Positions 35,064-46,098 of a stretch of DNA of 64,000 nt are shown piece by piece. Position 1 is the stretch's first letter. Every line of letters starts with the position of its first letter. The DNA lies in assembly GCA_950295325.1 (NCBI GenBank), contig OX485807.1, positions 11,123,001-11,187,000 of the forward strand, written 5' to 3'. A program made the position numbers and the translations under genes. The DNA is from Polytrichum commune. Taxonomy: Eukaryota; Streptophyta; Polytrichopsida; Polytrichales; Polytrichaceae. Under the pieces are notes generated by a model. That model made no database searches, was not told where the DNA came from, and was given only the letters and a program-made list of their open reading frames with translations.

Positions 35064-35197
35064 TCGGGTTGCAATATAAATGTTGTAAGCTCAAGTTGAA
35101 AGCTCAAGAGAAAAAAAGTGAAATGTGAGCAAGCCTAAGTTAGAGGGCCTCGACCAATGAGAATGCTCACTTTTCCGAGCTCTCACCTTTCAACATA

Positions 35198-35215
35198 CCC
35201 CCCCCCCCCCCCCCC
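35198..35215 (+). repeat. Poly-C tract (18)
   Basis: Uninterrupted run of 18 C, the longest of about ten C or G tracts in the window. Its true length may differ because such tracts are hard to sequence. Confidence 0.9.
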
Positions 35216-37004
35216 GCTCCCTCTCCGTCCATCCTTGACCCCCTAAACCACCCAACCATGAAGATCATGGGTTTCACAATCAACATTGTAAATAATTGTC
35301 TAAATGTTGAATCATTTGAATGTCTTGAAAAGGTTAGAGAAGTGAAATTTTGAACCAAGTTAACTCCTCTTGCTACAAACATATGTGCCCTACGCGATTG
35401 AGCTATGTAATTGGAAAACTATCATGTGTCACTTTCAAATATGTGAATTTATCACAGTAGTGTATTTGCATATTTCTTCCAACGACGCATGTCAATTGCC
35501 TAGGATTTGTATGTTGGTAGCATCTTTTGATAAGACAAATAGAGGGGTGGGGGGGGGGGGAAACTATAGATGTCGACAGAAAGATCACCAAAGGACTTCT
35601 CACTCATGCACCAAGAGGGTAGACACCATCTCTCTCCCAAAGCCCACATATGCCTTGGAGAATGATTGTAGCGAGGATTGAGTTCATATAAATGATAACC
35701 GTGTGAAAGATACAATATCAACACATGAGTTTCTTGGCAACCAACCTGTGCCACTAGAAGAAATATGCAAATCTAAGACTATGATAGATTTTCATATTTC
35801 AAATGACACAAGTCAATTACTTAGGGCTCGTATGCTTGTAATGGTATTGTCTTAAGTGATTGCTTGAGTTTAGTATCTTGTGGTTAAAAGTGAGAATTGT
35901 TATTAGCAAGAAGAAACGGTTAGGAAAGCTAAAAACATTTTGGGCATTTAATGCTAGTTTTAAGATTTGTTTCTATACTTGCGAGGATGGTTCGTGTGAT
36001 TGAAGAATCTTGTTAGTATGAAGGGCAACCTATGATGAGTGAAAGTGATTCGCATCAATTGGGAACTTTGTGTTTTAAGCATTAATTGTACCACTCGGCA
36101 ATGGACACATAGTTGTGCATGAGTCCCAACATCTATCATAGGCATTCAAATGGTAGCAAACAAGTGAACATTGTGCGCGGTTAAGTAGCCTTGTAGGTGT
36201 TCAAATGCTCATGTGTAGGTGCATGTCAACAAATTATTTTTTGGCAATAAACATGTATTTATTGTTTATTGATCCAACTTGTTGCTAAATTTAAGAAGTT
36301 ATAAGCTTTAATGTGTGTGTTTTCAAGAAAATTTGAGCTTTGGCATGCGTTCAAGTTGAAGTTCAGTCAAGATTTGGCATTTGACTTTTGCCTTCAAAAC
36401 AATTCCATGAAGAATGGGTTCTCTTAATAATAAAAAGATCGAGGTTCGATTGGGGTAATTAGGCTTGCTTACAAATACATATAGTCTAGGGCAACCATAT
36501 GTCTCTCTTCTTGCACGTTGTTTTCTTGCATGTAAGTTAAACCAAGCATTAATAATTGACATGCAATTACATTATAATGTATATGCAATTAGGTTTGCAA
36601 AGTCAACCCAATCGCACATATCACAATAGATATATGATTTAGTAAATAATTATAATCAGTGTGCCGTGTTAATTAGAATGAAAGTTACTTTATGTCTTGT
36701 TATGTAGCATTAAGTGTCACGTGACACCCTCTCCAGGTAGTTGACAACTAGTTGTTGCAAGGCAATTAGTGTGGTCAATGATGAATACCTAGAGTGAGGC
36801 AAACTCGTTCACACGTTTAGTGTAGTTGACTTGTACCTTAAATGGTTCCGAGCTTGCCTTGAGGATTTTTCTTGGTAAGCATGTTGGACAAGATACATTG
36901 TAGTGATTCATTTTTTGTCCTCTTCTTTCTTCATCCGTATAGTCCTTAGTACTTACGCCAGATGAATCCACAAAGCATTGGGTTAACCGGAAACATCCTT
37001 TAGA

Positions 37005-37030
37005 ATCTATCTATCTATCTATCTATCTAT
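37005..37030 (+). repeat. (ATCT)n microsatellite
   Basis: Six and a half ATCT units immediately before a family D element. Confidence 0.95.
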
Positions 37031-37067
37031 ATTTATTTATTTACGGAGCCTCCTTTGGATGGGAGAC

Positions 37068-37672
37068 CTAAGGGCCACTTCACACACAAGACTGAAGGCC
37101 CGTGACCATTGCAATCTAAGAGCTCTCATTGGTCAAAAGGGCGGAGACTGTCCAAGTTCACCTCACACACAAAGGTGAAGGCCTAAAGGTCCAAAGAAGA
37201 CTTCATGGATGAAAAGTCTACATGGAGTCCTACATGGCGGACTTTGGATAAGGTTTCATGGTCTCCCGGAATTTTCATCAAGCCCACCTTCAAGAGGTGG
37301 GCTTGACACAAATCCCGGGAGACCATGACTTTTTATTTTTTTATTTTTTTTTCTAGTAAGACAAATTTCATGATAGATTGCCAGGTAGATTCCATAACAG
37401 ATTCCAGGACAGACAAACACCACCAAGTAATTCTCTTAAATTGATAGAGTTTGAGACATGTTATATTAAACCAAATCCTCCCCTTTTTTTTCCGCCAACA
37501 AACTATGCAATGGTTCCGCAACATGGTCCATTCTCACTTCACACTACCCTAGAGGGCCCATGACTACATAAAACGGCTTTCCCAACACCCATGGTACGGC
37601 CTTTGGATGAGAGTCAAGGGTCCTCACCATTACAAGGTCACGGCTCTTGGCTCATGTGTGAAGTGGCCTTAA
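37068..37672. mobile_element. TIR element, family D, copy 2
   Basis: Starts CTAAGGGCCACTTCACACAC and ends gctcttggctcatgtgtgaagtggccttaag; about 605 bp. It shares with 17564-18073 the blocks actgaaggcccgtgacc, ctctcattggtca, gtctacatggagtcctacatgg and ggtttcatggtc. It carries an extra palindrome at 37256-37328. Non-coding. Confidence 0.8.
37256..37328. repeat. 73 bp near-perfect palindrome inside family D copy 2
   Basis: TCATGGTCTCCCGG at the left pairs with CCGGGAGACCATGA at the right (14 bp), and CAAGCCCACCT pairs with AGGTGGGCTTG (11 bp) around a 5-base loop, with a 9-base internal mismatch between. A transcript would fold into a miRNA-precursor-like hairpin. Confidence 0.85.
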
Positions 37673-37707
37673 GAATGGATGCTCAAAACACAAGGGCATC
37701 CCTATTA

Positions 37708-38070
37708 AGGTAGATGGGTCTTAAATAGATACTATTTTTTTACCACGACGCTTTTCTTAGGATTTGGAAGGCGCAATTAGTACAAGATGATTAGCAAATC
37801 CAGGTTGAGGTTGTAGCCACTATCCTTGTAATTATTGGAGCTCATATGAACTCCTTATTCACTGTCAAAGTGAAGGTTCTCGTGCTCATTAGACAGTCAT
37901 ATAGGTCCCCTCAATCATATTCACCATTGAGCTTAGAATGGTTATCATATTTTGTCTTCGATGCAATCCAATGTCTTTCAAACACGTCTATGTTTGGTAT
38001 ATGGTCTTGGAACCACACCAAATCACATACCAGTCAATACAGGTGTTGATTAAGAAAATTGACCAAATAA
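37708..38070 (-). mobile_element. Family A MITE (reverse orientation)
   Basis: Begins AGGTAGATGGGTCTTAAAT after TA. The complement of family landmarks follows in order: gcaaatccaggttgaggttgtagcc, ctcatatgaactcc, cagtcatataggtcccc, accacaccaaatcacataccag. The right end is diverged and placed only approximately. Confidence 0.7.
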
Positions 38071-39734
38071 TTTTGGGGACCTATGTTGTGGCCTTCTTAT
38101 GGTTCATTGTTAATGGAATTTTAACAAACCGTGACAACTCGGAATTAGCTAAATCTTATGGGATTCATCATGGCTTCTTCAAATGCATTTGCAGATGCAC
38201 AAAAATTCAACCTCATGAATCCGAGTAGTATTAGGCAGGATAAAGTAACTAAATAAGCCATGTAACCCTCAGAAGCCTTCACCACATAACCTAATCCAAA
38301 GACCATTAAGAACAAGAATTTGTGAAAATAAATAAGTAAGTAAGTAAGTAAATAAATAAATGAATAAAGGAATAAGAGAACTCAAAATTTGAACATCACT
38401 AATTTTTTTCCTATTATCTCAATAATTGAACATTGATATTTTACCAATTGATAACCCAATAGGTATAAATGGTCGACTAAGATATTTTCAAGGGTGATGA
38501 AATTGATATTATAGTATTTCAACTCACAAGAATTCACGTTCTTGTAAGCAACATTGGTTGTACATTCATAGTTGTAAACACATGATATTGTGGGCTCAAA
38601 ACTAACATGGGTCAAGAACAATGAACTTGACAAAAACTGTTGTGATACATCAAAATTACAATGAGTCATAATACTAGATGTAAGAAGTGTACGATGATAT
38701 GTGCAAGTAGGTTGCGTTCACAAATAGGTTGCTTCTTTACCCATGCAAACGACCTTGGGTCAAAGTCAAACCACATAAACTTACAACTTTGTTTATTCAT
38801 CCATATAGAAACCGCAATAAAAAATTAATTTCTCGATGTATTTTGTTATCGTGATTACAAATGTCCAAAATAGAGTAGAATGTGAAGAAATTGGCACGGG
38901 CAAGCTAGTTGCACGTATCAAGTAGTTGACAATGGACACCTTAAGCGTGTTAGCATCCCATGAGAAGGTATAAGTAGAGTACTCAAAGCAAGACTCGGCA
39001 CGATTTTGGGGACAACCAAAAAAGTGTGACTTCATCAATGCCAAGCTCAATGTGTTCCATTCACACACGCCACAACTATAAGTTTCCATGGAGCCGGAAT
39101 TGCAAGTGTTTCTTGAAAATTTGATAACGGACTTAATCTTCTTTTTCTTTTACTTTTTTCCTTTACTTTTTTCCTTTTTTAATATTTGGGTTGTACGGAT
39201 ATACATTTAATTGGTTTCATATGATGACGATTCCATGAAAAGTAGGAATTCGCCACATATGCACCCATTTAACCCACGAGTCATGTTTAGAAAGGAGACT
39301 TGGAGGAAGACTTAATAAATCACAAACTCAAAATTTGAGTGGCGTCATACCATCTATGAACTAAATACCATATTTATAATAAGCTACTTGTATGTGGAAA
39401 CCAACTTGATTACGAAGAGTACGAGAAGAAAAATCCTTTCAATATAAGAAATATCGACGTGATCCAACCGTCACTTTATTGAGGAAGCTTCCACTATTTC
39501 CGAACATCATTGATAAAATTGATGAAGATGATCCTCACATAACGTTATTCAACACCTATTGTTTGTTCATTGGGCCCTCAAAATATGATGGCCGGATGCT
39601 CCGAAAGCTGAGTCACTTGCTCAGTTTTCAAACATTTGACTATTACATTCTAAGGGCCCACTGAACAATCTCCTATCAACATCAAAGTGTGTAATGTTAT
39701 GCAATCTCATGTCAACATCAAAGTGGATGAAATA
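38071..39734. other. Intergenic DNA
   Basis: No gene recognised. Contains a tetranucleotide run (AAGT/AAAT) at about 38329-38366. Open frames up to 98 codons resemble no family I know. Confidence 0.45.
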
Positions 39735-40118
39735 AGGTAGACGTGTCTAATTTGAATGCTTATCTTTGACTTGACACCCATTTATGAGTGATATATGATT
39801 AAGTGTGGCTCCAAAAGTGGATACCACAAGGACATGTGTTTAAAAGAGATTGGACTTCGTGCTCAAAACATGATAATCATTCTCAACTCAAGAGTCAACA
39901 TAATTGGGAGGGGGGGGGACCTCTATGACCATTTAACAAGCATGGGAATCTTCACTTTGGTGATGAATGAGATATTCATACGAACTCCAAAAATTACAAG
40001 GATAGTGGTTACGGCCTCGATTTGAATTTGCTGACTATATTTTCATACTAATCACATGTTTCGTTGTATAAGCGAAGTGGACTAGTTGGAAGAAGTAACC
40101 ATTAAGACCCATCTACCT
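39735..40118 (+). mobile_element. Family A MITE, best complete copy
   Basis: 384 bp, AGGTAGACGTGTCTAATTTG to AAGACCCATCTACCT, flanked by TA on both sides. TIR AGGTAGAYGKGTC. Contains a G tract (39909-39917) at the position where other copies have GGGGACCTAT. Confidence 0.85.
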
Positions 40119-41755
40119 TACATGTGTTGAAGTTATTCATTCACGAAGGATGTCACCTCCTACAACCTTGGTTTTCTCTTGGTTGCTTATACTTCAAACT
40201 TCAAAGCATCACTTGGGAGCATGCCGTCCAAAAAGACCACATGGGATAAAGGTTGTCCTTATTGGGCCGACTCCGTCTCAATATCAAACCCCTTTTCTTT
40301 CCGCCCATTTTGTGCCACCTAGAAAAGGCATTAAAGTCTCCCAAAAGTATTTTCATCTATACCGTGCGGAGCCGTACACTCAAAGGCCTCGAGCACTCAT
40401 TTCGACAACAACAATATGGCAAGGTGGGTTAGGTGAGCGTTATACCACTCGCGCTTATCATTACAAGTGTGGGTTTAGATCGGAGTTCAAGACCAACATT
40501 AGTCGAGGTTAAGTTCAAGTTTGAAGTTTGCATTCACATAATAATTATATATAATTATATATATATATATATATTACAAATTTATTTTCTAAAGTAAAGA
40601 CTAGTAATGAAAATTTTCAATAATATGCACACTATTTCATAACCCCTGAAAAATATTCTTTTATCACACATGGTTCATATCCCTACAAGGGAATCACCCC
40701 TTCTCGTATGTCTCCCCCCCCCCCCCAAAAGACTAAACAACTTCTTGCTCCCATCCTCTCCATTCTATAAAACAACTTCTCCTCATGGTGTGTCTTTGAA
40801 AAAATTAAACTTCATTGTATCCTAGTCTAGTTATTTGTTCACACCTGTTTTTACATATAGCACGTGCCTTATCTTGAGAATGAGATTCAAAATTTACTCT
40901 TAAAGTTACAAAAACCCTTACATGCTCGACATATTGAATGCAAACACTAATGACTATTGGTCAAGTTATCACTCGATTCTTTAGTTATCTTGGTCTCGCT
41001 AACCCTAATGTAAGTGCCTCGTGAACGCGCAACAAAAAGGTCAATGCTTAACATTATCTACTCCACGAGGACCTAATTAAGAAACATATGCTTCAATGTC
41101 AACAACCATACCCGGACGATATGATACAATAAACTTTTGAACACGATTTCCCATTTCCCTTTATGAGACTTCTTTGAGCATGATATTTGTTAAGGGACGC
41201 TCTCATGTGTGCACGAAGCGTTTGTTATGTTATAGGTGCCTCTCTACTTTACCCACGGACGCCGTGATTATTTGTACGAGTGAGTCCTAAATCATATAGA
41301 GCATTGCAAGCAAGCATGCTCATTGAACGAGCGAAGAAAGTGAAGCAAGTCCCGAGAAGATCACTTGACTTTCAAAGTGCGACGTCGGAACCGTTATTGT
41401 TTGTTAGCACTTGTAGTATCTCATACTATGAAATTGCATCTTGTATAGTAAAATCTTGGGCCCACTAAAAGGCATTAAGATCTTGTCATGCAACAAAAAT
41501 CCCTCCAAACACCACAACCTAAACTAGTTCTCCGGCCTACCTATTTAGGTTTCTTCACACTTTGGGTTTTAGGACGCACTCAAGAATGATGTTTATGTCC
41601 ATGGATGTGTTATGTTTTTAACATTTGGTTCTTGGTTTTTTTTGTTTTTTTTTTTCCATATGTTTTGTTGAAGTTTCATTATGAACTTTAATTTCATTGA
41701 AGTATATATAAAAAAACTACAAATATTACACCTTCAATTATTCATCATTGTGATA
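40119..41755. other. Intergenic DNA
   Basis: A 120-codon frame (40150-40512) was not recognised and is not called. AT-rich run at 40540-40575, C tract at about 40709-40725. Otherwise nothing found. Confidence 0.45.
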
Positions 41756-42018
41756 GGTCCGAGATGACCTTTAAACTACCGGGTGATATTGGAGAGGTAC
41801 CCATTCCGGAATGGAGTGGTTGGCGGTTCGATTATCATTGTGAAATCTTCTCTCTGCTTGATGGAAAAGACTAACTAGGTAGATAGGAAGCCAAGAGCCC
41901 ACTCACTACAAGGTAGGCAGTAAACCCCGCCTTGCACCAAGAGGATTCTTGAGCAGGGTAAGGCCAACGGGCTCAAATTCACATTAGATTGTCTGATGTT
42001 GGTTATTTATTTATCTTA
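41756..42018 (+). mobile_element. SINE-like element, copy 1
   Basis: About 263 bp, about 80 percent similar by eye to 43312-43576 over its whole length. It has a pol III B-box-like word (GGTTCGATTATC at about 41823) near the 5' end and a T-rich 3' end (ggttatttatttatctta). Flanked by GTGATA at both sides (41750-41755 and 42019-42024), a likely short target-site duplication. No protein. Confidence 0.7.
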
Positions 42019-42559
42019 GTGATATAGTGAACTAACAACAACAATTTAAAACCGAATTGGTTGCATTCACTTATGTATGTGGTAACCTGCAAAATGTAAG
42101 CACACAATCATAGGTTGTTGGTAAAAAAAACAACATGTGTACAAGCTTGTGAGGATATTAAGTTATCACCCAAAAATTCAAATGTAGAAAAATGGTTGAA
42201 ATTTTAGAAACATACATGTATATCTTAACGCTATATCATTCAAGAGGGTCGAGACAGCAACCCCTCTCTTTTCTCCACAAGAATATGATATAATTCCTAA
42301 TTAGTTTCATCAGTAGGAATATCCACTAATGAAATCCGCCTCAATGCATCAAGTGTTTCCAATTTCAAACTAGCTCATATGTGGCTCTTGATTAAATTTT
42401 GCTTGGAGAAACCCTTCACCAACATTGTTGTACTAGAAGGTATCACTAGCACTCTCTGCCCAAATTTTATGTAAGCCAGGCGAGGAAGGTGGGCATGGAC
42501 ATGAATTGGGCTTTAGTGAAAATACATTAGATTCAACGAAGGTAAGCATGTCTTTAACA
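42019..42559. other. Intergenic DNA
   Basis: No gene or repeat recognised. Confidence 0.4.
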
Positions 42560-42880
42560 TGCAATCTCTGCCCCCGCCTCTTGTAGGATGTGGAACATGC
42601 CATTAATGCAAGACGATTAACAAATCCAAATCGTGCCCATAGCCACTTTCCTCATAATTTAAGAGTTTGCGTGATTATCCTATTCATTGTCAAAGTGAAT
42701 ATTCTCTAAGTTATTCAAATAACTGTATAGGTCCCCCCCTTTTATATTGACTAATTGCATCTAGAACATTGAATATAATTTGAAGACGTTGGCGATCTCT
42801 TTGTAACACGTGTCTTTTTGTGTCCATTCTTAGATTCGCACCCAAGCATACACCACTTGAATATAAGGGATGCATGAGTT
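42560..42880 (-). repeat. Family A MITE remnant (reverse)
   Basis: The complement of the family landmarks is visible: attaacaaatccaaatcgtgcccatagcc, attcattgtcaaagtga, actgtataggtccccccc. Both ends are diverged, so the limits are approximate. Confidence 0.6.
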
Positions 42881-43207
42881 ATTATGTAACTTTATACATT
42901 AGTATTTGATTTGTGTGTGGTTCAATGAGGATCAAAGAACAAACACCAAAAGTCAAATTTGTAAAAGGGATTGCACTGCATCTTCCACACATAGTAAATG
43001 CAATGGGAGGACTCATATGTAACGCATAAAGCATGAGAATTGGGAAAGAAAAAGATCGTGCAAATTTCCACAAAAAAACGCATAGTGTTTCGCCCTTCAA
43101 AGCATCCTTCAACAAAAATGCACATTTATGACCACGAAAAAATGTGGGGAGGGTTAGTGTTTGATCCAATATTTGTTGATTCTTCATAGTGACTTTGCCT
43201 TTGCAAC

Positions 43208-43311
43208 AAAAGTTTTGTTGTGTAATTCTAAGCGGTAGAAGTGAAAGAAACACACAAACACACAAACAAAAAAACAATCAAAATCAAATAACACCCACAT
43301 ACCCTAAGTGC
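43208..43311 (+). repeat. Dispersed repeat shared with 63720-63795
   Basis: AAGTTTTGTTGTGTAATTCT and later CAAATAACACCCACATACC match 63720-63795 in order. It ends at the 5' target-site duplication of the second SINE-like copy. Confidence 0.6.
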
Positions 43312-43576
43312 ATGTCTGAGATGACCCTAAACTACTGGGTGATAGTGGAAAGGTACCCATTTCCGAATGAAGTGGTTGGCAGTTCGATTCCCGCTGTGAA
43401 ATCTTCTTTCCACTTGATGGAAAAAAAACTAACTAGGTAGATAGAAAGCCAAGAGCCCACCCACCACAAGGTAGGCAATAGTAAACCCCACCTTGCACCA
43501 AGGAAGATTCTTGAGTAGGGTAGGGCCAACAAGCTCAAATTCACGTCGGATTACATGATGTTGGTTATTTCATTTT
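43312..43576 (+). mobile_element. SINE-like element, copy 2
   Basis: 265 bp. B box AGTTCGATTCC at 43381-43391, and an A-box-like TGGGTGATAGTGG about 35-45 bp upstream, are as expected for a tRNA-derived pol III promoter. 3' end ttggttatttcatttt. Flanked by ACCCTAAGTGC (43301-43311) and ACCTTAAGTGC (43577-43587), an 11 bp target-site duplication with one mismatch, which supports retroposition. Confidence 0.82.
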
Positions 43577-43587
43577 ACCTTAAGTGC

Positions 43588-44154
43588 CCATTTAAGATCA
43601 CACACACCAGTTGAGCACATCTACCTTAGAATCGTTTTTCATATGCTTGTTGGGTTAAAGTATCGAAAGGAAAACTTCATATCTAATGCATTATGGATCA
43701 TGACATCCACCTATATTTATATCAAGAAGTTTTACATGGATGGGTAAGAGGATTTATTTTATTTCAAAACTTTAAATCCGGGACGTAAACTATTTTCATA
43801 TTTTAGGTTTTGGGACTTTTTTCAAATGTGAAAAAAAATGTTTCAATCGATCGTTCGGGAAGCGGGACGTAAAATAAGACTTTGTTTACAATGGGCACCC
43901 ACCATGCTTTCAAAATTAGTGTGTCCTATTGGTTTTGAGGAAAATATCTACTTGTGGCCGAAGGCGTGTGGAGTCGGCTCCATGCCCTACATTCTACTTT
44001 GTAGCTTAAGGGCCAATGGATTTCTGCCATGTGTATCTTTCACACTTGAGTAAGCTTGGGCTTCATTGTGTCTATTTTCATTAGGTGAAACTCATCCATC
44101 ATGGATGAAGGCGCTCTAGTAAAACCTACCCCTCTATAGATAGGCAAGAGAAAA
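43588..44154. other. Intergenic DNA
   Basis: A 71-codon frame (43838-44053) was seen but not recognised. Nothing else. Confidence 0.4.
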
Positions 44155-44350
44155 TTATCGCATACGAACGTATCTCTCATTCATCCAACATAAAAGTCCT
44201 AGAACACTATACAATTTTGGAGATATTTCTTTCTTTAAAGTTGATTTTATAGTGAAAGTCATTTTAAAGACCCCGAATTAGACTAGTCCAAGCCACTTGA
44301 GATGAATCAACCTAACCTATAGGTGGCCAAGTTTTTGGATGGATGAAAAG
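44155..44350. repeat. Family F element, diverged
   Basis: Left end TTATCGCATACGAACGTATC followed by tctcattcatccaacataaaag, as at 18916. The right end near gtttttggatggatgaaaag keeps only the inner part of the TIR. Confidence 0.55.
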
Positions 44351-44499
44351 TTTGCTAGGGTTATGATAAATCCTCCTCATCCTACAGGTCGACGGCCAAT
44401 TCATTCAAATTGGGCCTTGCTAGAGTACTTTGGAGTTCACGATGTCATTTATGGATTCATAAAATTCACCCAAGGTATATTTGTCTTAATTTATTTTCC

Positions 44500-45253
44500 C
44501 CCTTCTGATTGTCCACTTATCATAGGATGTGAAACACACAATTAGCATGAGATGGTTAGCAAATCCAAATTGAGGTTGTAATTCCTTTCCTCGTTATTTT
44601 CATAATTCATATGAACATCTTATTCAATATCAAAGTGAAGTCTCTTGTATATTGCATTTACGTAATTCTAGACAGGTTTTCAAAATCTAGACTTTTTAGT
44701 TGTCCCAATTCTTTCATAGGATCTTACAATACACTTGTAATATACCTAAAATTTATGGAAGATGTGTGAATCCTTAGTGATTACTTGAAAATTGTGTTTT
44801 TGAAATATGATGAAATTGAGATAGTTATTTTTATGTTGAATATATATAAATAAATAAATGTTGAGTAGTGAAAATACCATCATACAACTGCAATAATCAT
44901 TATTAACTTTGCATATTTCTATTAGAGGACTTTACCATGCAATCTTATTGTAGGATCCTATGATAGAATTCAACATGGATTTGGACTTAGTCCTATTTTA
45001 CTTATTGTAAAGATGTGTTCCGTGTTGGTTAAACGATCATAAAGGTCCCCCCCCCCCAATTATGTTGACTATCGAACCTACAAAGATTTTCATATTTTCT
45101 GAGCATGTAGTCCAATCTCTTTTGAAATTCTTTTCTTTTCTTTTCTTTTCTTACTTTTTGGTATCCATTATCAGAGCCATGCCCAACCACATATTGCCAC
45201 TTAAATATAGGTGTCCAATTAAAGTTAAGTAATCGTTAGGCACGTCTACCGTA
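44500..45253 (-). repeat. Family A MITE (reverse) with an insertion
   Basis: The complement of the right half lies at 44500-44650 (gcatgagatggttagcaaatcc, attcatatgaacatc) and of the left half at about 45020-45253 (gatcataaaggtcccc, ccaaccacatattgcca, gcacgtctacc). About 370 bp of unrelated AT-rich sequence lies between. Contains a C tract at about 45047-45057 and a (TTTTC)5 run at about 45128-45152. Confidence 0.6.
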
Positions 45254-45443
45254 GTCATTACGAAACTCTATCACAAGTCAAGCCAAGCACTATCAAGGCC
45301 GTAGAGAAGGTTCAAGTACCACGATATGTACCACGCATGTACATATCACTTCTTGTATGCCAATAATCTAAGGGTTCATGATGCCTTTTCTCTCTCTCTA
45401 TATATATATATATTTTAAGTCTCAAGGGAGACATTGAGAAACA

Positions 45444-45604
45444 TAACTTTATTTAGATCCATAATAGTATTTTATGGGACTTACTTTATTCCATGGGATA
45501 TTCCCGGATATTTCCCACGCAAACTAAATGGAGGGGATCCTTGAGAATATTCCATGTAATATTGCCAGTGCTACATAACAATGTTATGGATCTAAATAAT
45601 GTTA
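45444..45604. repeat. Foldback MITE, family B, copy 2
   Basis: 161 bp. TAACTTTATTTAGATCCATA at the left and TATGGATCTAAATAATGTTA at the right. Arms as in 165-307, with a longer centre. Confidence 0.82.
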
Positions 45605-46098
45605 TGGAGGTTGGGACGATCATCATATATTTCTCATACCATGCCCACCACTCTAGGACCAGTGACCAGTCCACACCAGCGGGAGAGTTTTCATCTTGGT
45701 AGGAGTTCTTATCTTATATGCATTGGTGAAAGTGCATTACATTGCATTCAGTGAGGATACTATGAGTAGGACGAAATCTCCTTACTAATGATAATAATTT
45801 TTGAAAAGAAATGCACTTTCTTCATAAAGAGGGACTCCTCCTATTGCCCAAGATAAGCAATTGACTCCGTCGTGGGCATGGAGTTACTTGAGAAATATAG
45901 TGGACAAAAAAGGTCTTGTTCGTACAACCAAGTGTGGTCACATGTATTGTATTACCTTCATGTGCAATTATTGCGGGGAATGAATTAGTGGGGGTCGGAC
46001 CATCTTCACCTTTTGAATTTACATACTTGAGGTTCAAGGATTCTTTTTGGTGCTATGAAGAGTTGGTATTGGTGTGATGGAAATGTCATGTCTCTATA
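45605..46098. other. Intergenic DNA
   Basis: No gene or repeat recognised. Confidence 0.4.

Larger units (their letters stand above)
35064..37067. other. Intergenic DNA
   Basis: No gene recognised in 2 kb. It holds an 18-C tract (35198-35215), a G tract at about 35549-35560, and an ATCT tetranucleotide run (37005-37030). A TAGCATTAAGTGTCACGTGACA word near 36704-36725 is a possible family C end. Confidence 0.45.

Noticed and set aside
40150-40512. 120-codon frame
   Set aside because: Not similar to any protein I know and flanked by mobile elements; one frame of this size in 64 kb is not surprising.
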